A stretch of DNA of 64,000 bases, taken from positions 19,364,501-19,428,500 of the forward strand of contig CM075652.1 in the NCBI GenBank assembly GCA_037953625.1, in the 5' to 3' direction. Within the stretch, counting starts at the first letter, position 1. Each line of letters opens with the position of its first letter. Source of the stretch: Crotalaria pallida (taxonomy: Eukaryota > Streptophyta > Magnoliopsida > Fabales > Fabaceae). The notes beneath the pieces were generated by a model, which ran no database searches, was not told where the DNA came from, and was given only the letters and a program-made list of their open reading frames with translations. Shown here piece by piece: positions 1-12,774 of the stretch. Made by a program: the position numbers and the translations under genes.

Positions 1-15
1 TATTTTGCATGCATT

Positions 16-32
16 CACTACAACAGAATAGC
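16..32 (+). repeat. CACTA left terminal inverted repeat
   Basis: This 17-bp terminus matches the inverted right end at 16 of 17 positions. The adjacent TSD is ATT at 13-15. Confidence 0.92.
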
Positions 33-37
33 TAAAA

Positions 38-269
38 GATCCCGGTTCCGCATGCCTATTGATCCCGGTTCCGAACTGGGATTGTATCCCCTGGTATAAC
101 AAGAATGACGCTTTTGATCCTGTTGTTTTGGAAAAAACGAAACCGGGATCTACAGAGAATCAAGGAACCGGGATCAATAATACTGAATAATCACTGATGA
201 AATTTTTAAAGGAACCGGGATCAATAATTCTTATGATCACTGTTAAGTTTTAAATAAAGAACCGGGATC
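38..269. repeat. CACTA left subterminal repeat cluster
   Basis: Six clear copies of GATCCCGGTTCCG or its reverse complement lie here (near 38, 61, 142, 169, 216 and 261), with one more degenerate copy near 116. The first two are forward and the last four are reversed. In CACTA elements such subterminal repeats are transposase-binding sites. That role is family knowledge, not something the sequence proves. Confidence 0.85.
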
Positions 270-366
270 AATAATACTTATAATCAATATTAATTTTTAT
301 AATTTTGTTCTTGATGTCTTTTATTTATTTATTTATTTTATCAACAAATAAGTTTTATTATTAAAA

Positions 367-388
367 GATATATATATATATATATATA
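367..388. repeat. TA dinucleotide microsatellite
   Basis: An uninterrupted (TA)n run in the CACTA left arm. The remainder of 270-594 is AT-rich DNA in which I see no gene. Confidence 0.9.
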
Positions 389-1787
389 AGATGGAAAAAA
401 CATGAAACTTGGAAAAAAAATTAAAAAAATACCAATATCTCGGTATCACTAAATTTGCAATTGTTCTATCATTTCACTTTTACAAATGGCAAAAGATTTT
501 AGTTTTCAACTTACACTAAAATCTTAAAATTTACATCATCAAAACTCCTACCAACACACTAACCACATCAACAACAACGACGGTAATCTGGAATTGTAAC
601 AGCCCGATTTTCGTAAACCAAAAATAATTACCTTTTTACTTATTAAAGTAGCAAAAATGAGGCCAATTTTTTTTTTTACATTGAAAGGTCTTGGTTGTAA
701 TTAAAAGTCCTTTTGCTGAAAATCGAGTTGTTACTAAAACATTTGTTTTCTTAAAGCTTTCGTTGTCATAAAAGGACTTACTTCGAAATCAACTGATGTT
801 TTCCAAAAGATTACATTGTTCAGGATTCAAAAATGAAAAGGCCTCAATACAGAATATAAAAGTCTGGCTTGAATACATGAGTAGCACATTGCTTGGTAAT
901 CCTTGACTCAAACACAAGTCATAACCTTAAACTAAGTCTGCTACTTTCGCTTTCGCTACGCTACTCTGATGAAGGCAACTGGATCAAGCCTCCCTTTCTT
1001 CTTGCGCCCTCTTGGCACCTCTAGAATGAAGTCACTTCTGTCCCTTCCTTCTTGTAGTTGATGGGCTCCAGCTCCACTTCTTTTAAAATGATGATCTCCA
1101 CGGGATGCTCCGTCTGCCCGTTGAGATATCAGCAACACCGATATGCCAACGAACAGGAGAGAGTAAGCAATCCGAACGACGAATCATCGACGGTGTGGGA
1201 TTACGCTAGGCAAGATAGAAGGACCATACAATATACAATATAACACACAAGCACACACACAACAATCAAGTACATTATTGTTTTCTTTGATCATCATTAT
1301 AATCCTCATTTCCTTTTTTTTACCTTATCTTTGCTTTTCATGTACTTTCTCACATTCTCTTCTTCATTTCTTATCATAACCATGCCTCTATCTTATTCCT
1401 TCTTATCAATTCCCGCTCTTTTATGTTAAGGGGAAAACTTTCAAATCTCATCAAAGCATTCGTTTCGTTCTCGGTTATCACTCACGTCTACATCTCCTCG
1501 GTCATCCACCCCAACCTAGTCGGAAGCAAACAGGAGTACAAGACCTTTACCGTGCGGGCACGACAACTGTCAACACAAATGGTCCCAGACCAGGAGGCTC
1601 AGCCTCAATCATAATCATATCAATATACATGGCACACTGCCTCGCAGTGGCAAACAAGATGCCCCATGTGAGACCCACAATTTTATCCCAAATTATTTGT
1701 GATTTTATAATTGAAATTAGGAAATTATGCTTGATTTTGATGTCTGGATTTAATTAAAAATATGGGTATATATGTATATACACGTGA

Positions 1788-1810
1788 TATATATATATAT
1801 ATATATATAG
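1788..1810. repeat. AT dinucleotide microsatellite
   Basis: An (AT)n run just inside the start of the inner solo LTR. Confidence 0.9.
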
Positions 1811-2720
1811 GTATATATATTATATACCAATGTTTTCCCTAGTTTATTTAAATGAAAATATTTTAAGGTAAAGTATTTGATTTAAATGATTTTTGATTTT
1901 TGAAGGATTAGAGTATCCTATCTTTAAAAATTCATATCTTTTCAACCGTACGTCGAAAAATTACAAATGATATGTCAAAACGATCGTATCGAAATCTAGA
2001 TTATGAAAATGCAAGGTTTTGATTTTTATTTTTGAGTTTTCAAAATTTTATCACTGCTGCAATAGAAACGAATTTTTGAGTTTTGAGAACCAATGTATGG
2101 TTTTAATGCATTTAATAATCTTTTGACTAAAAGTTTCTTTTATTTTAAATTAAAATACATTTCTGAAGTGGTTTAATGTATTATTTTTCAAATTAAGTGT
2201 ATTTTCGTATTTTTATTATTTTTAAATTTTTGGAAAGCCTAGAAAGTGTATTTTTGAAGAAATGATCTTAGAACTTCAAAAATTCATAACTTTCAAACCG
2301 TAGGTCCAAAAATTACAAACTTTATATGAAAATGATCGTATTGAAATGTAGAATCTTAATATGTAAAAATAAAATTTTTATTTTACTGTTTACGAAAATT
2401 TTTGTACAGTAGGTAGAAAATCAAGTTTTAAATAATTAAGTGATTGGGTAATTATATAGGCACCTCCACAATGAACCAATGAGAATTTTTCTCTCTTATT
2501 TTATATATATGCACCGTCCAAAAATCATAGGAAAGAGGGGGAGAATAGTTATGAAGTTTGTGAGAGTTATCGTTGAATTAAAATGCCTTAGGAATCAACA
2601 AAGTCCCATTTAATGCTAGTTCATGTTCCAAGTAGTATTTGAAAAATTTTGAATGGAACTTGGAGGAGGGGCCACGAAATTTAGGTCAGAAATATGAAGG
2701 GGAATGCACCTCCAAACACC

Positions 2721-2730
2721 TATAAATAGA
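2721..2730 (+). promoter_or_regulatory. Putative TATA box of inner solo LTR
   Basis: TATAAATAGA lies upstream of a stretch rich in GAGAGA and TTTCACAC, typical of a plant 5' leader. It is the best match to a TATA box in this LTR. The transcription start is inferred to lie about 30 bp downstream. Confidence 0.6.
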
Positions 2731-5700
2731 GAGCCTTAGTTTCACCTCTTTCACACACAAAATTCTGATAGTTTCACAAAGAAAAAAAATACATTCCAAG
2801 GAGAAAAATAGAGAGAGTGGGACGAGTAAGCTAGAGGGAGGAAGGAATTGCTTGGTTGCTTGAAGTTTTCTAAAAAGCTTAAGGAGTAGAGGTATTCCTA
2901 AAATCACATTTGTATTTAAGCTATTTTTAAGTTATTCTGATTTTAGTTTTGATTCAATCTTCTGAAATTTTCTATAGTTATGTTCTGAACTTTTATTTTC
3001 ATTTTAAAGTTACTTTTGAGTATGTGAAATTATTTTTGAAGTCATATGAATTAAGAATGGGAAAAGGGACACAAAAGAGTGTTTAAAGGGATTCATCTCC
3101 CTTTTTTTTAAAATTCTTAAGATGACTAAATATTCTGATGAGATTGATTAATTTATTTTTCTGGGTTTATTTTGTTTCTTAGAACATATGAATTTTGGAA
3201 AAAAATTTGTAAGATTAAATAATTTGGTATTCTTCTTTTCATTGTTTTATGTCTTTGTATTAAGAAATAATAATCAATGAGTAAATGATAAATAGAAAAA
3301 TTTTAATCTCTGGTATCTATATATATGTATGAACCGTGGTATGTATAGTAAAAAGATTGAAGATTTATTTGTGTGTTTTGGTATGTGTATTTGTATTGTT
3401 GATTTATAAAGGGAATAGAAAATTTAAAAAGGAATTAAAAAGGATTTTTTATTTTATTTTCTTTATTTTGGGCGTGTGACATATATGTATGTATATATAT
3501 GATTAGATGATATTATATGTTGTATTTCATGTGTGCTTGAGTTTTGGTTAATCTTCAAAAGAATAAGTAATTTCTTAAAGAAAGAAATGAAACTGATGAA
3601 AGGAATTAAAAATGATTTTTAGAAATAAAATAATATTCTGGAAAATTTTGATGCAAATAAAGTATATGGAATCATATGTCATGAAATTTATTTTTATGTA
3701 GTTGTTACTGTCTGATTTTATTGGATTTTCTGCTGTCTGGATTTAAGTTTAAGAACAATGAGTAATTGAATAAATAAAAAATAAATTTTCTGGAAAAAAT
3801 ATAATTTTGGACCGTAAGGTCTATGATGATATTTTAAATAATTTTTGTAATTTATTTGTTGTATGATTGGTAGTTAAATTATATTTGATTGTTTAAAAGG
3901 AATAGGAAATATGGTAGTTGTTATAAACCTATAAGAACATGTATTCTTTTGATTAATTATATGAGTATGTGATTTATATATTTGTAAATGTTATTTGCTG
4001 GAAAAAAAATCAATTATTTTCTAAAAAGATGTTTATTTTATATTTTGCTAAGAATTTGATCTCTTGTATTGTTTTGTTCTTAGTATATGTAATGATGTAA
4101 TTATATTATAAGGATACTTTAGGAAATGAAAATATTTTTCTAATTTTTATATACATGCTAGTCAAAATTTTGTTAGGAAAAGAAATTAAATTTTATTGAA
4201 TTTTTCTAATTGATTTGATGATTGCTTTAGTATGTTTATAGAATATATTATATGTTTATATGGAAAAGACTAATTTTGAAAGTTTCATTTTTATTCTAGG
4301 AATTTATTTTTAAAATCTGAAAAATTTATTTATTTAAGATCCCAAATGACTATTTTTGGAGAATGTTAGTGATACCTTGTTTGTATGTGCAAATATGATA
4401 TAGAAATCAATAGAAATAAGTGTTTTGATTAATTGCTTTGATCTTATGAAAATATTTAGTTGCTGTCTAGAAATTTAGAATGCATGAAAATTGATATTTT
4501 ATTTGAAGTATTTGTATTTTTTTTAAAATTGTAGCATAAGTAGGAATTGTATCTGAATTGTTTGCTTGAACCTTAATTGAATTGATGCAACTTTTCTGTG
4601 GCTGTACAGCAGATGCAACTAGTTTGTTTTATTTAATTTTAGTTGTTTTATTATAGTAGAGGTTGTGATTTGAATGTAGGAAAAATCGGCATGTGTTTTC
4701 GATATTCTGTTTGCAAGTAATTGAATTTTTAAGTTAGAGTATGTATGCTGTCAGAAAATTCTAAATTAGTTGTATCAATGATAGAAATTGTTTTGGATTA
4801 AATCAATATGTAAATTTCATGCTAAGATTTTAGTATAAGTGTTTAGAAGTAAAAATGAAATATAAAAGTGACTTTGTAAATGTATGCCTTAATGTTCTAG
4901 TTGTTTACTAAATTGTTGTCTTACTGGTGCTTGTATGATAATTGTGGAATGTCTTGTGAAAGTGATTTTGAGTTTGTATTATATACTGTCCAAATTTGAT
5001 AAATTGGTTTAAAGTAATGATTTTAATGTATGTGTGTATGTTTGGGTATGGTTATCATATTGTTTGAATTTAATAAATAAGAAGTGGATTGTATTTTGAT
5101 GTAAAAATATAATGTTAAGAGTTTTTAGGCAAGTTATAGTATTTCATTAGATAAGTGCAATTTGTTTGAGTGGCTGTCCAGATTTGTTTTATATTGACCT
5201 TAGTAGTAGGTCTATGGGATTTAGGTGGATTGAAATAATTTAAGTGCTGCCCATAATTGAATAAGTATGGAAAAATATTATTTCTTGAGCTTAATTTTAT
5301 TTTTAGAATTTGGATGTGAATCTGTTATTAGGAAATTGAAATGAATGAATTTTTGAGTAACTGTGAAGTAATGCAACTTTATTTCATGTTGCTGTCCAGA
5401 GAAGATTCTTATATATATATAGTTGCATGATATTTAAAATAGAACTTGTTTTGACTTGATAAGTGAATGAGTTCATAATTTAGAATGATTGTTGATGTGT
5501 TAAGTGTTTGTATTGATTTTAAAAATGTATTTCTTGGCTGTCCAAATGATTAAAAAGGTTGCATCAAGTTTAAGTTATTTGTTTTAAATGGCTTATGTTA
5601 ATCCTTGAGTGGTAGTTGTTGTTGATTTTGAGTTAATAATCTCTTTTGATTTAATAATTAGTTCTAAAAATTTCCATTGACATTTTAAAGGTTTTGATTT

Positions 5701-8279
5701 TGTAAAGTATGATTTATTTTAAGTATTGGAAGTTTTGGTTCAAGTCTTTTGGATTTCCTAAAAGTGATAAAGGAAATTGTTGTTAAGGACCTAAGTCTTG
5801 TGGTTTGCTTGCTTGTAATTGAGTAGTTATTTATGAAATTATTTTGTAAATATTATTTGGTAAAGGCTTTCGTTCGGATTTGGGTGACGTGACTTCAAAG
5901 CAAGAGGACACTAACTTTGGTAGCTTCAACTCAAGGTGAGAGAGAAGCCTTCTTAAGACATAGTGGCATGTAGGGTAATATTAGGACGTTCCGTATCATC
6001 TCAAAGGTCGGAACTAGGAATCTATCGGTCGAGTAGTAAAACGGCAATTGAGTGTGTATCCCGCCGTTTATACGAAAAACACGATTCCTCGATATTTATT
6101 GTATGTCGGTTGATAATTGCTTATTCTATGTTGTATATCTTTTTATTGTATATTATATTTTAGAAATAATGGTTCATCTTATGGAAAGGAAATTAATGTT
6201 CGGTGGTTCCTATGAAAAGAGTTCTTTGTGTTTTTCGATCGGTTGTTCCATGAGAAGGATTTGGCATATCTTGGAAATACTATTATGAAATATAAGAATG
6301 ATTAAAGAATAATGTGGAATTGCGAAAGCGATAGTAGTGTACAGTGATGGTGCAAGCGGCACAAAATAACTTTGATAAATATCCCCTTTAAGTGACTGGC
6401 CACGTGGATGACTGTGCCGTGGTCTAAGTCTTGTGGAATCCACTATACTGTAGAGGGTGCTTGATGTTTCCCTTAGAGGTCGTGACCCGTTAGAAGCGAG
6501 GCTTAGAATGGGTCGACCAAAACTTAGGTTTAAGAAGAGACTTAAAAGACTTAAAAGACTTAGGAACCCCTCTCCAAAACCTACGCGTTGAGAGTGAAGT
6601 AGTGGAGAGGAAAGATACCGAATACTTGGAGACCGGTGTACTTTCAAGTGGTGATTGCGATAGGGGAGGGCAAGGACGGTGAACGTCAAGAAGCCTCGAG
6701 TGCTTCTCTAGGCGGGACAAGACTACAAGGACTTGTCTTTCGGTTGTAGGCAATGTCGTAGCGAGGAACTGCACGATCAACTAGAGATAGCGCTGTCGCC
6801 CCCTGGAGCAAATCTTAGATGGTGAGAGGGAACCCGAATGGGGCTAGATGTCGCTGTATTTTGGTGAAGCTGTATGAAATGATTTTAATTCGGTTGTTGG
6901 ATACTTTTGGTGCGTACCCTTCGACATTCGATGCCAGCATGGTTAGGGTTCCTGTGCGTCCCATCTGCTTTCCGAACTAGGATGTGGTTGGAATGATGGA
7001 GGAGATGTAACGTGTGTGCTACCAAACCCTTGAGCCTCAGTGGTGGTACCCCTTCTCGAATTTCCGGTGGTTACGATAATAAAACTTAGAGCTTAAAGAT
7101 AAATAATTATAACAGTCATGAGGTATATCCTTTTTGGAAGGACTTTATGGTAATAAATGGAATAAGGTAATGATAATAATGATGTACGCTATGATATGCT
7201 TGTATGATCTTAATATTCCCCTATTGTAAGCCCGCGCCGTCGACGATCATATCGTTCGGAAGTGCTTACTCTCTCTATTTCCCTTTCCTGTGGACATTGG
7301 GTAACAATGTTCACAGATGACAGATCATGTACTATCTCAAGTAGCGGTTGCTCAAGTCGGAAGAGGATCACGAGATGACCTACATACGAGGAGGAAGCAG
7401 AAGCAACAATCAAAGAATATTCCAGACAGTTGTAGTGGAAGAGTGATGAAGACTAGTAGTCTAGGATAGTCTATTTTGTATTCCATCTTTGGATGGGTAG
7501 GACATGATTACTCTATCCCGAATGTAACCCCAGTTGTAATATGGAATTATTTTAAATGAAATAAAAGGAGTTCCTTTTGTTATATATTATAAAGTAATTA
7601 AGCTATTTTTCCGCAAGTTAACCATCGACTAAATATGACATTGAGAAAATGAGTTTTTGGAAATGTGTTGGATGATAACATCTCTTTTTGGAAATAGAAT
7701 TTTATGACGTAAGTCTAAGTATCAAAACATTTTTGTAAACCAAATGAATTAAATTGTATTTATGAAAATCTTTTGGTAAAAGAATTAAACTAAATTGATT
7801 TTGATAATGTTAATAAAAAAAAATGGCGCAAATTTTTAGTGAAAATTCTATGTCCAAATTGGGGTGTTACACCCCACTCCAGTCCCTCTCATTGTTCTCG
7901 ATTTGCAATCTAGGGGGCGACAGTATGTTTCTAGTGGGCCCGCAGAACTTGCCCTGGCATTAGACCCAGTCTCCACCACGTTAGTGCGCCACATGTGGAG
8001 TTCGTTCTGCCTAGAAACATACTCTAGACTTATTGACGTTTCACCGTCATTGTCCTCCCCTAATGCAATCTCGTCCTAGGTATCCGAAGATACCTATCGT
8101 TTCTTCCTCTCCACTACTTCACACTCTCATACCTCACCGCGCACGTCTTTTAAGTTTTTTTATCTTTTTTAATTATCCTAAGGTCGGCCCATCCTTCGTG
8201 CAACCCTTCAATGAGTCCCGACCACTAACTTGGCACAATCTTTCTCTCATCAACTCTCACATAGCACAGAGCTGGGATC

Positions 8280-8732
8280 ATATCAACAAGTTCTCATCTC
8301 ATTTCTCAATTTCATTCACCATGCTTTCCCGAAGTACTATTTCAAAAACTTTCACAAAATCTCTTTTCATAGGCTTTCACAAAAAAACATAGTTTCCACA
8401 AACTTCTCTCAAAAATATGATCTCCAAATAGATTTTCCCCAATTATCATTTCAAAGGACTTTCTTTAAATATCATTTCAAAACACTTTATCAAAAAGATT
8501 GTTTCCCCAAAACTTTCCTCAAAATACCTCTTTTCACAAAACTCTTTCAAAAGGATTGTTTCACAAAACTTTTCTCAAAAGCCTATCCTTTCACAAAATT
8601 TTTAAGGGAAAATCTCTTTTAATAAATATTTTCCACAAATCTCTTTTCGCAAACCCTTTTCCAAAAACTTCTTTTCAAAAGTCTCCTTCCCCAAATCCTT
8701 TCAAAAATTCCTTTTTCAAAAACACATTGTTT
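8280..8732 (-). repeat. Degenerate short-period repeat, TTTCACAAAACTTT-like units
   Basis: About 450 bp consist of imperfect repeats of a roughly 15-20-bp unit around TTTCACAAAA and CTTTTCTCAAAA. The long plus-strand ORFs here are low-complexity translations (many F, K, S, H) on the strand opposite to the LTR sense and are not treated as genes. Confidence 0.6.
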
Positions 8733-8848
8733 CTGAGCGCTAGTGGAGGAGCAAACTCAACTCAACACTAGTTCCCAGTCTAAAACCATGCTGAGCGTTA
8801 ATGGAGGAGCAAGCTCAACTCAACATTAATTTCTCAGACTAAAACCAA
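8733..8848 (-). repeat. Tandem 58-bp duplication, each unit a hairpin with matched stem changes
   Basis: Two 58-bp units (8733-8790 and 8791-8848) each contain a 6-bp perfect stem around a 20-nt loop. In unit 1 the arms are CTAGTG (8740-8745) and CACTAG (8766-8771). In unit 2 they are TTAATG (8798-8803) and CATTAA (8824-8829). The units differ at four stem positions, and all four differences keep the pairing. An outer arm pair CTGAG/CTCAG is perfect in unit 2 and has one mismatch in unit 1. It lies in the minus-oriented Z LTR. Confidence 0.8.
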
Positions 8849-11800
8849 AAACAAAAAGGAGCCCAGCTTCACTCAAACCACATCTCAAATCAAACAACAT
8901 CACTCTCCCCAGCTCTGGCTCGTTCTCATCATTATCATTCATTTTTTCCCCAATCTCAATTCTTTCTTTCTTTTCCAACACATACTTGTTTCCAGTCATT
9001 ATTCCTTTCTCATGGTATCTTATCGTTATTTCTTTCTCATACTTATGACTTTACTTTCAATTTCTTTAATTTCGTTTCCTTATTCAGGACGTAACAGACG
9101 TCCATCAACATATTACTCATTTTCATTATCAGCAGTAAATAACATAAGGCATAATTAAATAAGAGCACACTATCACTCACACAAACATCACACAACAATG
9201 TGGTCTTCGTCACCTTCGTATAAGTGGCCACATAATCAAACAATTGCCACTTAAACTACTGACTCTAACCACTTCGTTCCGACCTTTGATATGATACGGA
9301 ACGTCCTAATATATCACCTAACTACCACGGCGTCTTAGGAAAGCTTCTCTCTCACCTGAGGTCCAGCAATTTTAATGCATACCGTCTCCTCGAATCCTTT
9401 GTGCTGCCGGCTGCCCCAACCCCTCGTCTTTAAGGTTCCTCGTACCAAATAAAATACATTTTGTTATTAACTTGTATTAGGAAAAATCTGTTTCGTAATT
9501 TAAACACCTCTCATTCCTTGTCGGAAAACTCAAAACATAACCGTTTTCTTTCAAACAACTCGTATGTTCATAATACCTTAAGTACTTTCAAAAATCGTTT
9601 GAAAGCATTATGAAAAGTTATTTAAACTATTTAGTTTGGGTGCTTGTCCGTTTTGGACAGCACCTTAGACACGTTTGAAAACACCGAAAAATTTATCGTT
9701 TTTGGTCCGGATTTTTCTGAAATCAATTATCACTTGAAAACCACTCTTTAAATTATATAAACACATTTTTAAGGTTTAAGAAACAAGTTCAAACAATTCC
9801 GGACAGCAAAGAATTATATTAAAAATCACCTGGATACAACTCCGAAAACATCGTAAAAACACTTTTCGTTTTAAAGGACTCTTTACTTTAAGATTAACAC
9901 TTTAAAACTCAAATTCTCATCAGGAAACCAACTTTGGACAACCATAAACACAATCCCAAAATCTCAAATAAATTAAATCAATTTGTTTTCAAAATCAATT
10001 ACACACTCAATCATTTTCCAAACATTAACTTAACACACAACAACAAGCAACACAAAATGAATCATGTAGTTTAATTATAAATCAAACACTCATTCATTTA
10101 ATTAAAACAAAACACTTAGGCATTCACATACTTATAAAGATACAAACCAAACACAACAACTTAACTCTTCTCAAAAATCGTTACATGAGTTTATTTTAAT
10201 GCAATTAAATTTCCTAAACTCATTTACATTACATGACCGAATAGAATCTTTAAGAAAACGAGTTGGGAATTGCAATTTAAAGCACATACATCAACTTAAT
10301 TCATTTCAAATATTTTAATCCCATTTTCTTTTTCATAAAGCCAAATCATTTACTCTTTCTTTGACTCTCAATCGAATACATTCTCACACACACACATGTT
10401 CACCAAAACTTTTCTAACTTTTTATAAATCAATTAACACTCGAAATCCACACTTTTCACAACTCAAAAACACTTTTAAAATTGAAATATTTGGGAATAAA
10501 ATCTGGGACAGCAAGAATTAACAATCAAAAGCATGAAAACACTTTTAGAAAACAATCAAATTCGTTTGATCCTTTTCCTTTTTGAAAACAGAATTGAACC
10601 AAAAACAAAACAACACAATCCAAATAAACTTCTCTTTAAAACAAAGTCATAAAACACAATCATTCAAGGAGACAATCTCATGCAAAAAGAATCTAGCCTA
10701 TGTAATCTAGTATAGGCCGAATCATTATCATGAGAAAACAAAGTCCTTGATGCACGTTTCTTTATGAAAAAACCTTGAAATATTAGGTCAAAAACATGTA
10801 CATTTAAACACATGGTTTTTAGAAAAATACCACTCCTTTTCTTCCTCAAAACCGTGACCTACTTTGTCACTTCAAACATAAATTTCATTTTCATTTTCCT
10901 TTGCATGCACTTAAAAATCATGTAAATCAAAAAAAGAAATTGCATGTAAGAAACTTTTTCATGAAAACCATCATGATCTTTTGTTTTCAAGGCTTGACCG
11001 AAAATACATCAACGAAATCAAGAAGAAAGCTTAAATCTTTTAGCTTTGAAACACACATAGATTTAGATCAAGGCAAAACCATTTGAAAAAGTTGTTTTCC
11101 TTTGTTTCCTCCTCAAAACCGTGACATGCAAGACAAGAAACAAAACTTTTTGAGCAAAAGAATCACATGCAAGACTTAAAAATCAAAGTCATGGAAAATC
11201 AAGACAAGGATCAAACCTTTTTCAAGATCAACACAAAAAAAATCAAAGACTTTTTGAAAAGGAAACCAAAGATCAAAGCTTAGAAAATTCAAAGTTACAA
11301 TCAAAGCATGCAAACCACTTAGATCATCTTCAACACATATCAAACTAACATGCATGAGTTCAAGATAAAGATCATCACACCTAATTTTCTAGACATAGCC
11401 GAATGATAATGTCCATGGTTTAAGGTTTTACAAGTTTAGGTGGCTCTTGAAAGTCAAGATCAAGGCTAATCAAGTATTTACAAACATGGATCTACAAGGA
11501 AATTGGACATGCAACAACAATTGAGTCTTACAAGGCTTGGAAAATTAAGAGCTATTACTAACACCCTATGATCTTCAAGTAAACTAAAGAAATAGGGAAG
11601 ATCTTTAACCTTCTTCACTTAAACTTCAAGAAATCCTAAGGTTTTTGGGCTTGATCTCCTTCTCCTCCTCCTTTTGAAGCTCACGGTTCCAATCTCTCTC
11701 ACTATGTTTCTCTAAGAGTTTGATGTTACCCTTAGAAAGTGTGTGTTGGTTTGGAAAATGCAATTGTGAAGGAAATGGATAGGAGTGCTACGGTTAATGG

Positions 11801-12060
11801 CATAAAAGGCACTTAAGTAATTCCCTTCTTGCCCTTGGAACAATTCGACCAAAAGAGTTGCTTAAGGGGCAAATTTGACTTCACAAAAAGTTGCATGGCT
11901 TAAGACCAAGCCATGAGATAAATGGAATAAGATTAGGGCTAACCCTTCATCCCATTGGTTGGTCAAACTCTTAACTACACTTATCACTAATTCTAAACCT
12001 ATGGATCACTAGTCCACTAGCCTAGGGTGCAAGTAAGTCAACAAAGTTGCATCATGCATG

Positions 12061-12084
12061 CACCACACACACACACACACACAC
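12061..12084. repeat. AC dinucleotide microsatellite
   Basis: An (AC)n run. The surrounding 12050-12470 is rich in CATACACA-like degenerate repeats with no coding signal. Confidence 0.85.
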
Positions 12085-12774
12085 GGCGACACCTATGCAT
12101 CCTCATGCATATACAAACCCTCGGTCAAGCATACACATGCACACACCCATTACTCACACGTATACACATGCATATTCATCACTTCGCCTAGTTAGGATTT
12201 GGTTAGGATTTAGTTCACTTGGTTAGGGCTTGGTTCCAGCTTAGGAAATTTCTAGGCTCACTCTACACTCATTCACATACATACACGACACCCATATAGT
12301 TATATTCATGCATTCACACATATTTACACATTACTCACATACATTCATGCATACATTATCATATTCATTTGTTAATTAAATTTTATATATTCCTAGGCAC
12401 ACACATATATATATCCGAGACCGTACATACACATGCATACATACAAAATAAATCATTCATGTATCATAATAATACCAAAAATATCAAGCATATAATTGTA
12501 GGAAACAAAGCACAATTTCATAAAATAGTTTCTCATTGAAAATTTCACCATTTCATTAAAAGAATTTTAAACACATACTCACTCCCAAAAACTCAACATT
12601 AAATTTCATAGCATCATTTTGTGAAAAATCCCTTAAAAAAAATCATTCACCACTTTGGAAACGTTAGTTTGGAAATTTATTTAAGAAAATATCTTTTCAA
12701 AAATACTTTACTCTAAATAAATTTCTTTAGTATTTTTAGTTCAGTACGAGGAATTTGTGGGGTGTTACAGGAAT

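Larger units (their letters stand above)
1667..7871 (+). mobile_element. Solo LTR, 6.2 kb, Z family, plus orientation, nested in the minus copy
   Basis: It starts TGTGAGACCCACAATTTT and ends AATTGGGGTGTTACA. The direct repeat CCCCA flanks it (1662-1666 and 7872-7876). No gag or pol motifs are present. A plant TATA box (TATAAATAGA, 2721-2730) sits about 1 kb in, followed by an AT-rich stretch of about 3 kb and then short, more GC-rich blocks with plausible splice sites, for example CAAG|GTGAGAG at 5935/5936. An LTR this long fits Ogre/Tat or another large-LTR gypsy lineage, but with no pol the lineage cannot be assigned. ORFs in 5963-7413 differ in frame and do not persist in the homologous minus copy, so I do not call them genes. 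Confidence 0.85.
595..12769 (-). mobile_element. Solo LTR, about 6 kb, Z family, minus orientation (split by another solo LTR)
   Basis: The outer ends are TGTAACAGCCCG (595) and GGGGTGTTACA (12769), flanked by the direct repeat GGAAT (590-594 and 12770-12774). After removing the nested insert 1667-7876, about 5.96 kb remains. Its minus-strand sequence is collinear with the inner solo LTR: both start TGT(A/G)(A/G)(C/G)ACCCC..ACAA and both end in ..GGTGTTACA or ..GGCTGTTACA. The block at 9276-9360 is the reverse complement of 5933-6015, and the block with GTCGCCCCCT at about 7905-7925 matches 6796-6805. There is no primer site, purine tract or coding ORF, so it reads as one LTR left by LTR-LTR recombination, not a whole element. 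The large ORF-poor stretches 7877-12769 and 595-1666 are all this LTR. Confidence 0.82.

Noticed and set aside
1635..1649. CACTGC-CTC-GCAGTG hairpin just left of the inner insertion
   Set aside because: A short stem with a 3-nt loop can arise by chance and no other copy is available to show constraint.
6210..6689. 159-codon minus-strand ORF in the inner solo LTR
   Set aside because: Antisense to the LTR, low complexity (Ser/Leu-rich), no counterpart frame in the homologous minus copy.
8033..8771. Three overlapping plus-strand ORFs rich in Phe, Lys and Ser
   Set aside because: They are translations of a degenerate short-period repeat on the strand opposite to the LTR sense.
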